Positions 40,448 to 50,522 of a stretch of DNA of 64,000 nt are shown here, piece by piece. The notes below the pieces were generated by a model that did no database searches, was not told where the DNA came from, and saw only the letters and a program-made list of their open reading frames with translations. Each line of letters starts with the position of its first letter. Within the stretch, counting starts at the first letter, position 1. The DNA lies in the NCBI GenBank assembly GCA_017934475.1, contig JAGBJN010000006.1:1-64000 (forward strand). The letters run 5' to 3'. The translations under genes and the position numbers were made by a program. The DNA comes from Clostridia bacterium (GTDB lineage Bacteria; Bacillota; Clostridia; TANB77; CAG-508).

Positions 40448-43400
40448 TTAATGTGTTTTATCATTTGGATTATTAAGTTGCCCTTCAATTACATTCTCAT
40501 CTGTTGAATTTGTATTTTTAGTAATTTTTTTTCTTATATTTTCTTCCCAATGTTCTTTATGTATACATTCATTTAAATGTAATAAATCTTTATTTTCTTT
40601 ATACCATTTATACAGTTTACCAAATTGTATTATTTCTTTTTCATCTTCTAATACTGTAAATTCACACTTATATTGTTCATATGTATTTTTGTCCATAATA
40701 TATGTTCTATGGTTAGTTAAATCATTTTGTAATACTTCATCTTTCATTGTTCCAAGAGTTTCAATAACTGTTTTATCGTATTTTTTTACATTAAATACTA
40801 ACGCTGGGCCTTTTACATTTACAGTTGAGTTTTTATCTAATGATAATATACAACCATATCTTTCTGTTAGAGGAAATCTCCTTTGAGTATTTTCTTCAAT
40901 TATACTACTTACAACATTAGAATCTTTTTTGTTTCCATTTCCAATTCCTGTCTGATTACCACGAACTTCTCTTTCTATTATTTCTACCATAACTTTATCA
41001 AAGAAGTACTGTAAATTTTCGTTATTAAGTTGTTTTTGTTTATCACTTACTGTTTCAATTATACTATATGTTTCCATAAGTATAGCTAAAACTTCCTCAC
41101 TAGATAGCTTGCCAACTTTTATTACTTTTTCAAATAAATCTCTTTTTTCATGTGTATTATCGCTATTGCATAAATCTAAAAATAATTCTCGTGCTGTTTC
41201 TACATCAATTGCATTTTCACCTTTAATTAGATTAGCAATAACAACGGCATCTCCTCTTTTTAAAATTTCTACAAGAGCAGTTTTAGAAAGTAATCCTCTT
41301 TTTCCCAATTCTATTAATTGTTTATTATCAATCTTTTTAGAATTTATTATTTTATCATCATAAAGTTTAAAGAAATCATCTGTCTCCGCATATTTCTTAC
41401 ATTCAGTAATATATCTTTCCAATTCACCATAATCTGTGTATTTACCAGATATTTTTAATTTTTCAGCAAAATCTGCCAAATACTTACTATCAACTTTTCC
41501 TTTAAAACCAGATTTATCAAGTTCTCTATATAAATCTTCTGGAATTATTCCTTTTGCATATAGTTTTATTATTTCATCAGGAGATATTCTTTTATGACTA
41601 ATTAAATTTAATAATTTATTTTTATGTGCTACGACTTCTTTTGAAGTTAGAGTGTTTATATATCTTCTGTCATTTTTATTTTTAATAAATCTATTTATAA
41701 AATCACCATTACTCATTATTTCTGCTTGTTCTTCAGTTATAATTCTTTTATTAAGTAAATCTAACGTAATATATGGATTTTTTTCTAAATCATTACCTAA
41801 AGCTACTAAAAATTCAAAAATGTCATCCTCTGTCGCAAATTCTTTAAACATATCTTTTTGAAATCTAAATTCTTCTTTTAATTTTTTGATTTCGTCTACA
41901 GATTTATTTTCCAAATTTAATAAATTATTTTCTTCTATTATTTTTTGAATATCTTCTTCAGAATATGGTTCATTTCTTCTTACTTTTTCTTGTTTTAGAA
42001 TACTTAAAATATCTTTACCATATAACTTCTTATATAATTCAACTAATTTTGTACTTGAAAAATCAAGTCCTTCTTTAATTTCAGGTTTATCTGTGATTGC
42101 AAAAACTTCTTTTATTCTTTTTGTAGAAATAGTTCCTTCTTCGTACAATTTTCTTAAATCTATACCTGTTATAAACTCATTTTCAATAAAGAAATTTAAG
42201 TTTTTATCATTATTCATTATTAATTTATTAGCAATTAAGTTTTGTTGTTCAAAATCAAGTCCATCAAGTAATTCCAACATTTTTTCCTTACTTATAATAC
42301 CTTTTTTTGCATAACCAAGATATAAAAAGTTTCCTTTACTTTTTACTTTTTTCATCATATATTCAAAATCTACATTGATTAGTTGTGGATTAGAATTTTT
42401 TAGGATATAATAAGCGAAATTTTCATCTTCGCTAATACATTTATTCAAAAAATTTGTATAAGTTTCATTATAATCTTCAAGAATATCTTTTGCAGTTGCA
42501 AAAATAATATTATATGCTTCATCTGTCTTATCTACAATAGGTAATTCTTCTTTATCGCTGTCTTTAATTTTTTCAATTTCCTTTTGGACTTTCGGCATAA
42601 TAGTTAAAAATTTATTTATTGATTTTTCATCATCTAAAACAATTTCTCCATATTTTATAGCTTGAGTAAATCTGTATAGAGCAATTTTGTATAATCTATA
42701 TTTATCAATGTAAGGTTGAATTTCTTTATTTTTTAACATTTCAATAAATAATTTTTCTATATTTTCTTCAACCTCATCCTTTTGTATATTTTCAGCATAT
42801 AACAATTTTTTAGTGTTTAAAAGAATTATTTGTTTAATTTTTTCACCACAAACTGAATATTTTGCTATTGCAGGCATATCAAATATTGGGTAAAGATATG
42901 ATAATACATAATCTAAATCATATGATTTTATATCAAATGATTTTTCTTTATTACTCTTCTTACCTATTAATTCATTAAAATTATAAACGTGAATTTCTTT
43001 TAGTTCACACTTTTCGCTTTGTTGTATTGAAAAATTAATATAGTTTTCTTTTCCTTTATTTTTTAAATATGTAATAATTTCATTTACAAGCTCATTTGTA
43101 TTGTATTCTTTTAATTCTTTACCTGCAAAAGGTGTATTTATAATATTTAAAACATTAAGTGCAAACCTATCAAAATCCATTAAATCATAATCTCTTTTTA
43201 TTACTGTTTCATATATGGTATTTTTATTAGCTTTATTAAAATATTCAGATTTAATTCTATTACTAAATTCATCATAACTATCAGGATATATTATTGCACT
43301 TAAAAAATCTGGCCCAATTTGAGGCTTTGCAAGAAAACTATCAAGAAAAGGATATTTTTTAAAAAAATAACTAAATAATTCCTCATTCTTTTTTATGCTT

Positions 43401-43510
43401 TCTTCATTTGCGCTTGACTCAAAACCATCATCTGCTGAAATTTCTTTCAAATACTTTGAATAAGTTTTTTCTTGATCTTTCCTGTTAATTTGAATAGTTC
43501 TATAACTCAT
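40448..43510 (-). CDS. Giant helical-repeat protein 2 (unknown family), 1,020 aa
   Basis: No signal peptide or membrane segment. After an N-terminal ~330-residue region the protein is built of short helical units ending in motifs of the type GIISKEKMLELLDGL, RISPDEIIKLYAKGIIPEDLYRELD and KRGLLSKTALVEILKRGD, so an alpha-solenoid is likely. The last ~150 residues are a separate mixed domain (RFPLTERYGCILSLDK, KTVIETLGTMKDEVLQNDLTNHRT). It is a tandem paralogue of the upstream gene, strongest in the C-terminal half. No catalytic motif recognised. It belongs to the amidoligase locus. Confidence 0.7.
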   Translation of the reverse strand: MSYRTIQINRKDQEKTYSKYLKEISADDGFESSANEESIKKNEELFSYFFKKYPFLDSFLAKPQIGPDFLSAIIYPDSYDEFSNRIKSEYFNKANKNTIYETVIKRDYDLMDFDRFALNVLNIINTPFAGKELKEYNTNELVNEIITYLKNKGKENYINFSIQQSEKCELKEIHVYNFNELIGKKSNKEKSFDIKSYDLDYVLSYLYPIFDMPAIAKYSVCGEKIKQIILLNTKKLLYAENIQKDEVEENIEKLFIEMLKNKEIQPYIDKYRLYKIALYRFTQAIKYGEIVLDDEKSINKFLTIMPKVQKEIEKIKDSDKEELPIVDKTDEAYNIIFATAKDILEDYNETYTNFLNKCISEDENFAYYILKNSNPQLINVDFEYMMKKVKSKGNFLYLGYAKKGIISKEKMLELLDGLDFEQQNLIANKLIMNNDKNLNFFIENEFITGIDLRKLYEEGTISTKRIKEVFAITDKPEIKEGLDFSSTKLVELYKKLYGKDILSILKQEKVRRNEPYSEEDIQKIIEENNLLNLENKSVDEIKKLKEEFRFQKDMFKEFATEDDIFEFLVALGNDLEKNPYITLDLLNKRIITEEQAEIMSNGDFINRFIKNKNDRRYINTLTSKEVVAHKNKLLNLISHKRISPDEIIKLYAKGIIPEDLYRELDKSGFKGKVDSKYLADFAEKLKISGKYTDYGELERYITECKKYAETDDFFKLYDDKIINSKKIDNKQLIELGKRGLLSKTALVEILKRGDAVVIANLIKGENAIDVETARELFLDLCNSDNTHEKRDLFEKVIKVGKLSSEEVLAILMETYSIIETVSDKQKQLNNENLQYFFDKVMVEIIEREVRGNQTGIGNGNKKDSNVVSSIIEENTQRRFPLTERYGCILSLDKNSTVNVKGPALVFNVKKYDKTVIETLGTMKDEVLQNDLTNHRTYIMDKNTYEQYKCEFTVLEDEKEIIQFGKLYKWYKENKDLLHLNECIHKEHWEENIRKKITKNTNSTDENVIEGQLNNPNDKTH

Positions 43511-43528
43511 GAATAACTCCTTTATTTT

Positions 43529-46500
43529 TTAATTTAAAATATTACTATAATTTTCAATAATTAAATTAATGTCTTTATTATCTGTTTTATCTGTATTTAC
43601 TCCAATTTTCTTTTTAATATTTTCTTTCCAATTTTTTGTATGTTTACATTCTGACATATTTAATACATCTTTATTATCATCAAACCATTCAATTAATCTC
43701 TTAAATTGAATTATTTCTTCTCCATTAAGTGTTGATGTAAATTCATTTTTATATTTTTCATATAAATCTGTATCCATTATAAAAGTTCTATGATTAGTTA
43801 AATCATTTTGTAATACTTCATCTTTTATAGTTCCAAGTGTTTCTATTACTGTCTTTCCATATCTTTTCATTTCAAAAACAAGTGCTGGGCCTTTTTTATT
43901 AAATATAGAATTTTTATCTAATGTAAACAAGCAATCAAATCTTTCAAACAATGGAAATCTTCTTTGAGAATCAATATCGCTTGAAAATCCTTTTTCAATA
44001 GAATTATTTTTTCTTTCACTTCTATTTACTTTTTTCTTAATAGACTCTTCATTTACATCTATTTCTATAAGACCTTTGTTAAAGAAGTATTGTAAATTTT
44101 CATTATTTAGCTCTTTTTGTTTTTCACTTTCATCATCCATACCTCTATATGTAGAAAGTAAAATGCTAAATATTTCATCATTTGAGAATTTGCCCTGCCT
44201 TAAAACCGCTTCTAGTAAATCTCTTTTAGTATGTGTGTTTTCACTTTCACATAAATCTAAAAATAGCGTTCTTGTAGTATCTAAATCAATTGTATTTTCA
44301 CCTTTGATTAGTTTAACTATTACTCCAATGTCTCCTCTTTCAAGAATTTTTGAAAGAGCAGTTTTTGAAAGTAAGCCTCTTCTTCCAAGTTCAACTAATT
44401 GTAGATTGTCTATTTTCTTTGAGTTTATAATTTTTTCATCATATCCCTTAAAGAAATCATCTGTATCTGCATATTTATTACATTCTGCTATATATCTTTC
44501 TATTTCTCCATAGTCAGTATATCTACCCGAAATCTTCAACTTTTCTGCTAAACTAGTTAAATATTTACTATCTACTTTTCCCTTGAAATCTGATTTATCA
44601 AGTTCTCTATATAAATCTTCAGGTATAATTCCTTTTGAATAATATATTATTATATCTGAAGGAGAAATTCTTTTATGACTAATTAGATTTAATAGTTTGT
44701 TTTTGTTTGATATTACATCTTTTGATGATAAAGTCTTTAAATATTTCCCTTCTTTTTTACTCTCAATAAATTTTTTAAAATATATTCCATCCATACTTTT
44801 AGCTTGTTCTTCAGTAATAATTCCCTTATTAAATAAATCTAAAGCTATATATGAAGAAAGCCCTAAATCTTCTCCTAAAACTTCTACAAATTGGCTTAAA
44901 TCATCATCAGTTGCAAATTCTTTAAACATATCTTTTTGAAATCTAAATTCTTTTATTAAACTACTTAACTCTTTTTTATTTTTTACTGTTATAGCTAAAG
45001 CTGGATTTTCTCTAATAACTCTTTTAAGTTCTTCTTCAGATATTTTTTCTTTATTAATTAATATTTTAACTATATCTGCTCCATAAATTGTTTTATATAA
45101 TTCTGCAAGTTTAACACCTGAAAAATTAAGTCCCTTATTTTTAAAACTCTCGTCAGTCTTTTCTAATATTTTTCTTATATCTTTTACAGAAATTGTACCA
45201 TTGTCATATAAAATTCTATAATCTAAGCCGGTAATTAACTTATTGTCAATAAAATACTGTAAATTAGGATCATTATTTATTACTAGTTTATTAGTAAGTT
45301 CTCCTATTTCTTTTATATCTAATAAGGCAATCAAATCTAGTAATCTTTCTTTACTTAAAACTCCTAATTTAGCATAACCTATATAAATTAAATCTTCCTT
45401 ATTTTTAACTTTATCTATAAGACTTATGAAACATTCTTCAGTAATTGTTAAATCATCTGACCTTAAAAGGTAATAAACATAATTTTCATCTTGTCCCATC
45501 AGTGTACTTAAAAAGTTTGGTAGAACTTTATTATATTTTATAATTAAATCATTAGCTGTACAAAAGTAAACACTAGCTTCTTTAGAACCATTATAAGATA
45601 TAATTGGTAATTCTTCTTTATCAACATCTTTCATCTTTTCTACTTCATTATACAATTTATCAATTATCCCAATAAAACTTTTAAAATTATCTTCTTCACT
45701 ATAGTTTTTGTCTACAAAATAATTATTGTTCTCCATAAAATTTAAAAGTCTATATAAAGCAAGTTTATAAAATCTACTATTATCTATATATGGAAACATA
45801 CTTTTATTAGTTAATGTACTTGTCATAAGTTCATTTATTACTTGCATTTGAAAGTTGTCCATTTTATCTAAATTATCAACCATTAAATCATATATATGAA
45901 CACCACATTCAAAATACTTCATTATTGCAGCCATATCTGTTGGATAACATAAAGAAACAATTTTGTTAATCTCATCATTGTCCAAATTAATTGGCATACC
46001 CTTATCAAATGGTAATCCAATTAATCTTTTATAATTATATATTTTAAGACAAGCTTTGTCTTCTGAACTATTTAAAGTATCTATAGAAAAATTTATATAA
46101 TTTTCTTTGCCTTGACTTTTAAAATATGATGAAATATCTTTTATTATTTCTTTTGTCCTTAGTAAATCTGAATATTTTCCTGTTTCTTCTAGAATAGCTA
46201 TATCCAATATTCCTAATGCAAATCTGTCATAATCCATTATATCAAAATTATCTTTTACAAAATATTCAAAAATAGAATGTTGTTTCATTTTTTTATTTAA
46301 CGAAAAAGAAATACTATTGACTCTTTTTATATATTCATTTATACGAGATGGATAAATAGATGTTTTAACTATAACATTTCCCAATTCAGAATTAACTAGA
46401 AATTCATCTAAAAATTTATATTTACTAAAAAAATCTCTAAATTTTACTTTATTTCTTTCAATATCTTCTTTGCTTGGAAAATCTACTAAACCATCATCCT

Positions 46501-46576
46501 TAGAAATTGGTTTCAAATATTCAAAATAATCATGTTCAATTTCAGTATTATTAATTTTAACAACTTTATCGCTCAT
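43529..46576 (-). CDS. Giant helical-repeat protein 1 (unknown family), 1,015 aa
   Basis: Paralogue of the following gene, 18 bp apart. Shared anchors include FRFQKDMFKEFAT, ALDLFNKGIITEEQA, LLNLISHKRISPSDIIIYYSKGIIPEDLYRELDKSDFKGKVDSKYL-type sequence and KTVIETLGTIKDEVLQNDLTNHRTFIMD. The solenoid-like middle and C-terminal domain are conserved; the N-terminal 300 residues have drifted. Cytosolic. The repeat architecture suggests a scaffold or recognition protein. The gene pair, the amidoligases and the S66 peptidase read in one direction. Confidence 0.7.
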   Translation of the reverse strand: MSDKVVKINNTEIEHDYFEYLKPISKDDGLVDFPSKEDIERNKVKFRDFFSKYKFLDEFLVNSELGNVIVKTSIYPSRINEYIKRVNSISFSLNKKMKQHSIFEYFVKDNFDIMDYDRFALGILDIAILEETGKYSDLLRTKEIIKDISSYFKSQGKENYINFSIDTLNSSEDKACLKIYNYKRLIGLPFDKGMPINLDNDEINKIVSLCYPTDMAAIMKYFECGVHIYDLMVDNLDKMDNFQMQVINELMTSTLTNKSMFPYIDNSRFYKLALYRLLNFMENNNYFVDKNYSEEDNFKSFIGIIDKLYNEVEKMKDVDKEELPIISYNGSKEASVYFCTANDLIIKYNKVLPNFLSTLMGQDENYVYYLLRSDDLTITEECFISLIDKVKNKEDLIYIGYAKLGVLSKERLLDLIALLDIKEIGELTNKLVINNDPNLQYFIDNKLITGLDYRILYDNGTISVKDIRKILEKTDESFKNKGLNFSGVKLAELYKTIYGADIVKILINKEKISEEELKRVIRENPALAITVKNKKELSSLIKEFRFQKDMFKEFATDDDLSQFVEVLGEDLGLSSYIALDLFNKGIITEEQAKSMDGIYFKKFIESKKEGKYLKTLSSKDVISNKNKLLNLISHKRISPSDIIIYYSKGIIPEDLYRELDKSDFKGKVDSKYLTSLAEKLKISGRYTDYGEIERYIAECNKYADTDDFFKGYDEKIINSKKIDNLQLVELGRRGLLSKTALSKILERGDIGVIVKLIKGENTIDLDTTRTLFLDLCESENTHTKRDLLEAVLRQGKFSNDEIFSILLSTYRGMDDESEKQKELNNENLQYFFNKGLIEIDVNEESIKKKVNRSERKNNSIEKGFSSDIDSQRRFPLFERFDCLFTLDKNSIFNKKGPALVFEMKRYGKTVIETLGTIKDEVLQNDLTNHRTFIMDTDLYEKYKNEFTSTLNGEEIIQFKRLIEWFDDNKDVLNMSECKHTKNWKENIKKKIGVNTDKTDNKDINLIIENYSNILN

Positions 46577-46589
46577 AATAAACTCCTTT

Positions 46590-47054
46590 TTACACTTTTT
46601 TAAAACTTACTGGTAATCCGAATGACTTGATTGTTTCATATCTACTTTTATCATTAAAAACTATTATTTTTTCTCTTCCATTTTCGGTAAATAAATATAA
46701 TTTTTCTGCTGTAATTCTATTTTCAATTCTTGGTGCATAATTCGAAATTTCTTTAAAGATTCTAATAATTGTTCTATTAAGATTATTCATTTCATTTTGA
46801 TTACAAATTAGTATTAGTGATTCACTTAATATTGCCTGCATACATAAATGAACAGTAATATATGGATTACCATCTGTATAGCAAATAAGTCCAAAATTTT
46901 CTTTTTTTATTTCTTTTTCTTTATAACTTTCAATTATTTTTATTAGTTTTGTATATTCATATTTAAAGTCAGATTTATCTGCTTCATATGCTTTCCACAA
47001 TACATTTTTATTCTCATTAAACCATTTAATCGATTCATTTATAATTTTGTTCAT
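46590..47054 (-). CDS. Unknown 154-aa protein of the amidoligase locus
   Basis: 13 bp before giant protein 1. It opens with INESIKWFNENKNVLWKAYEADKSDF, similar in style to the C-terminal tail of the giant proteins (LIEWFDDNKDVLNM). A mixed alpha/beta core follows (FGLICYTDGNPYITVHLCMQAILSESLILICNQNEMNNLN). Hydrophobic stretches look like buried strands or helices, not membrane segments. Function not recognised. Confidence 0.6.
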   Translation of the reverse strand: MNKIINESIKWFNENKNVLWKAYEADKSDFKYEYTKLIKIIESYKEKEIKKENFGLICYTDGNPYITVHLCMQAILSESLILICNQNEMNNLNRTIIRIFKEISNYAPRIENRITAEKLYLFTENGREKIIVFNDKSRYETIKSFGLPVSFKKV

Positions 47055-47156
47055 AAAAACCTCTTATTTTTTATTTTAAAATAAATTTATATATATAATT
47101 TTTTTAAAGTAAACAACATACATATTATACCATATTTTTACATTTTTGTAAACATA

Positions 47157-47185
47157 AAACAGAGTTAGAAAAACTAACCCTGTTC
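47157..47185 (-). terminator. Terminator-like hairpin after amidoligase 2
   Basis: AACAGAGTTAG and CTAACCCTGTT pair with one mismatch around AAAAA. It splits the locus into an upstream amidoligase part and a downstream giant-protein part. Confidence 0.55.
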
Positions 47186-47196
47186 TTTATATATAA

Positions 47197-49591
47197 CTAT
47201 TCAATTACTTCTTGATTTTCTTTTTGTTTATATTTTTCTATATCAGACTTAATCTTTTGGTAATCTTGTCCTGTAACACTACCTTCTCCTACAAATACTG
47301 TTTTACTTATTTTCTTTATATTTACTGGTGATTTTGCAATATTTTTAGTAATACCATCAAGAAGTTCAGAATTTTGTCTTATTAATTCACTATTAGTTTT
47401 ATATCTATTTCTATAAATATCTCTGTTTTCCTCTCTAATTACAAGTGATAATAATGTTTCAAGTCTTTCTTCATCAGATAATTCTTTATCTTTAAGTCTT
47501 TCAAATAGTGCTATTTTTTTATTTTCTTCATCTATTCTTTCATTTTCAGGCTTGCATTGTATTTGCATAATGTCCTCTGCTGATTTTATAATTCCACCAA
47601 ATAAATTAATATTTTCTATCCAAGTATTTTCATCTATAGTTCCATTTGGTAGTCTAAATTCTATTGTATTTTTAGAATTATTTAAGTTCATGAAATTAAT
47701 TCCATAATACCTATCCATATTCTGAGATTTCATGGCAAATTCTTTTAAATCTTCTTCAGTATTTAATTCAACAGAATTGTTTTTTAATAATTCTTCAATA
47801 TTACTAGAAATTGGAGATGCATACTTAATTATCCCTTCTCTTGGTACTTCATTTTCTTTATTACTTATAATATATAAAATTTTTTCATTATCTCCCCATA
47901 ATTCTAGTAAATTTTCTATACTCTTACCATTAGATAAATAATTAGCTCCTATATGTATATGTCCGCCACAATTTTTTGAAACTTCCTGTCCGTAATCTTC
48001 CTAATCTTCTACAAACATATTTTATTTTTGCAGCAGTTTCATTGTTGTCTCCAGTAAGTATCGGAGATACAATTTCAACTCCTCTATTTAAACTTCCATC
48101 TTTTTTACATTTCCAGCCTGGAGCAAATTTATCTTTACAATTCAATATAAGATTACTATTGTCGCCTTCAGATTCAATTTCCATACCAATAGTCATATTA
48201 GTAGGTAAATCCAGTTTGCTGTCTTTATCTTCAAACTCTTTATTGATTTCTATACTTTTCAAGTAGGAATTAATAAAATCAGGATCATTTATGTCTTTTA
48301 CTATATATGATATATCCTCTGAAGATAAACCATATTTTTCTTGTAAATTTTTATCCTCAACAATTTTTTAAAAAAATTCAGAATCTTTTGTTGCTTCTAT
48401 AAAATTTAATAAAACATAGTGAATTAATTGTAATTCATCTAGTTTTTTATCATCAGTTACAATTTTTTTATAAAATTCAGGTTCATTAACAGCATATATT
48501 AAGGAAACAAAATACTTTTTTTCAATTCCATATTCTTTTCTTTTTTCATCATTATAAATAAAAGATTTAATATATTCTTTATCACCAGTTGCTTTTATAA
48601 GTCCACTGTACAGATTAGATATCATTGATGAAGAATTATTAGGTTCATCTTTTGATACAATTTCATCAATTGTTTTCATATTATCAAATTTAGAATCAAT
48701 TATATCAAGTTTACCATTAATAAATGATTTTATATATACAGGATCATCCAATGATTCCATTAACTTAATAAACAAATGATTATTAAATTTTAACCCTATT
48801 TTCTTTCTTAGTTCAACATTTTCTATTATAGATTTAATATACTCTGTGTCTTTCGTTTCTATTAGTAAATTAACAAGACTTCCCGGATATGGATCAAAAT
48901 TGACTTCTTTTTGTGATTCTGGACTTTCAATCATAGACTTAATGTAGTCTTTATCTTTTGTTGCTATAATATATTGGTCAATATCGGAATTGCTTATATC
49001 AAATACTTTTCTATATTTTTCATCTTTTATAATTGAAATTATAAAATCTTTATCTGTCTTTTCAAACAATTCCATAAATTCAAGTGAATAAAGCTTTATA
49101 TTTAGTTTTTGGTCTGCTATATCTTTAAGAAACGATTTAATAAAATCAGAATCATCTGTAGCTAAAACTAAATCACGTATATCATACTTATTGAAATCAA
49201 TACATCCTATTTTTCTTGTACCATATACAAGTGGTTTGATAGCTTCAACATCTTTTGAGAATTTAAACACATCTATTATATCTTTTTTGTTCATTGATTT
49301 AAAATTATTATCATCATTTAAAACAATTTGTACTAAGTCTTTACGCGAAGAATACAATAATGTTGCCATAATCACATTTTTATACAAATCATCGTTCATT
49401 TTTGAAAGAAAATAATCTAAATCTCCATTTTCAATTAGATTCATAATTTTTCTAATTATAGTATCACTATTCTCATTAAAATATTCTTCAATTTCTTCTT
49501 TTCCTGCATCAAAACCTAGCATTTTTAAAATTTCAGAATAATTTCTATATACTATGTAATCTAAAAGTTTATCTATTTCACTTTTATTCAT
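47197..49591 (-). pseudogene. Amidoligase 2 with N-terminal helical repeats; interrupted by TAA (48,368) and by CGG +1 site (47,990)
   Basis: Residues 1-400 are degenerate ~35-residue repeats of the form D.EYIKSIIEN.ELRKKIGL. At 48,370-48,368 an in-frame TAA stands where a Lys codon is expected; the same frame continues KIVEDKNLQEKYGL and MTIGMEIESEGD. At 47,992-47,990 CGG precedes the +1 frame GQEVSKNCGGHIHIGANYL, which matches the paralogue at 50,523 (EQKISDRCGGHVHIGADYL), and the frame is then open to the stop. Length is 3n+1. It may be two polypeptides or a decaying gene. Confidence 0.72.
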
Positions 49592-49602
49592 ATTTTCACC
49601 TT

Positions 49603-50010
49603 TTATCTATTTTCATTAATGTAGTTTTTTAATAATTCTTTTGCAAAAGAATTCAAAATAATATAATTATTTTCTATTTTACTTTTGTCTATGTTCTTTC
49701 CGAAAAAATTTGCCTTTCTATTTTCTAAAAGTAGTATTTTATTTGTTGTAAGAAGTGATAGAATGTAAGTTATTTCATCTTGTATTATAAATTTGTTTTC
49801 TAAACTGTCTATATCAAGTGTTGAAACATCATCAATAATTTCTATTTTCATACCTAAACTATTTGCTAAAGCTTTAAATCTTATTTTTTCTTTTTTCTCT
49901 TCATCTGATAAATTATAAAAATTTTCATCAATTAATATCTTTACAACAGATTCTAAATCATCACATTGAACTTCTACTCCATTTTCAATTATAATTAAAT
50001 CTTTTAACAT
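49603..50010 (-). CDS. Unknown 135-aa protein of the amidoligase locus
   Basis: 11 bp upstream of amidoligase 2. Contains KDLIIIENGVEVQCDDLESVVKIL, then LSDEEKKEKIRFKALANSLGMKIEIIDDVSTLD, and a helical C-terminus. Soluble alpha/beta protein. No motif recognised; close spacing on both sides indicates co-expression. Confidence 0.58.
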   Translation of the reverse strand: MLKDLIIIENGVEVQCDDLESVVKILIDENFYNLSDEEKKEKIRFKALANSLGMKIEIIDDVSTLDIDSLENKFIIQDEITYILSLLTTNKILLLENRKANFFGKNIDKSKIENNYIILNSFAKELLKNYINENR

Positions 50011-50028
50011 ATTATTTTACCTTTCATT

Positions 50029-50502
50029 TTATTTTTTATTTTTAAATATTTTTTTAATTGAATCTATAATCCTTTCAAAAATATTTTTCTTTTCATATTT
50101 AACAAGTTGAACATTTTCTTCTGTATTAAGACTATCAACATTTTCTTCAATTTTAGTCATTTTCTTCTTATTTGCAAATAACTCATCAGGATTATATTTT
50201 CCTTTTGCTTCTTCTGCTTCAATTAAATCTTGTTCAAACTTAGCTTTAATTTTAGTTTTTTGTTCTTCTGTACCCCAAAAATTCATAAATATATATGCTA
50301 AAATAGCTTTTGTTTCTTGTAATATTACCTGATCTTCAAAAGGCATATCATCATATAGTTCAAATTCATATTCATCATCCATGTTATTTTTTATCATATC
50401 CATAAAATTTTGAGGAATCAAATTAACTTCTTCTTCACTCATATGATTTAAAATTACATACACTTCTTTAAATGCATTAGGATAATTTTCAACTTTTATC
50501 AT
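50029..50502 (-). CDS. Unknown acidic 157-aa protein of the amidoligase locus
   Basis: Residues 1-95 are helical and acidic (VYVILNHMSEEEVNLIPQNFMDMI, QETKAILAYIFMNFWGTEEQ); the C-terminus is basic (FERIIDSIKKIFKNKK). The first part resembles small helical proteins with a MSxEExxxIP-type start, but no function follows. Lies between the two amidoligase genes. Confidence 0.58.
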   Translation of the reverse strand: MIKVENYPNAFKEVYVILNHMSEEEVNLIPQNFMDMIKNNMDDEYEFELYDDMPFEDQVILQETKAILAYIFMNFWGTEEQKTKIKAKFEQDLIEAEEAKGKYNPDELFANKKKMTKIEENVDSLNTEENVQLVKYEKKNIFERIIDSIKKIFKNKK

Positions 50503-50522
50503 AAGTAAACCTCTCTTTCATT

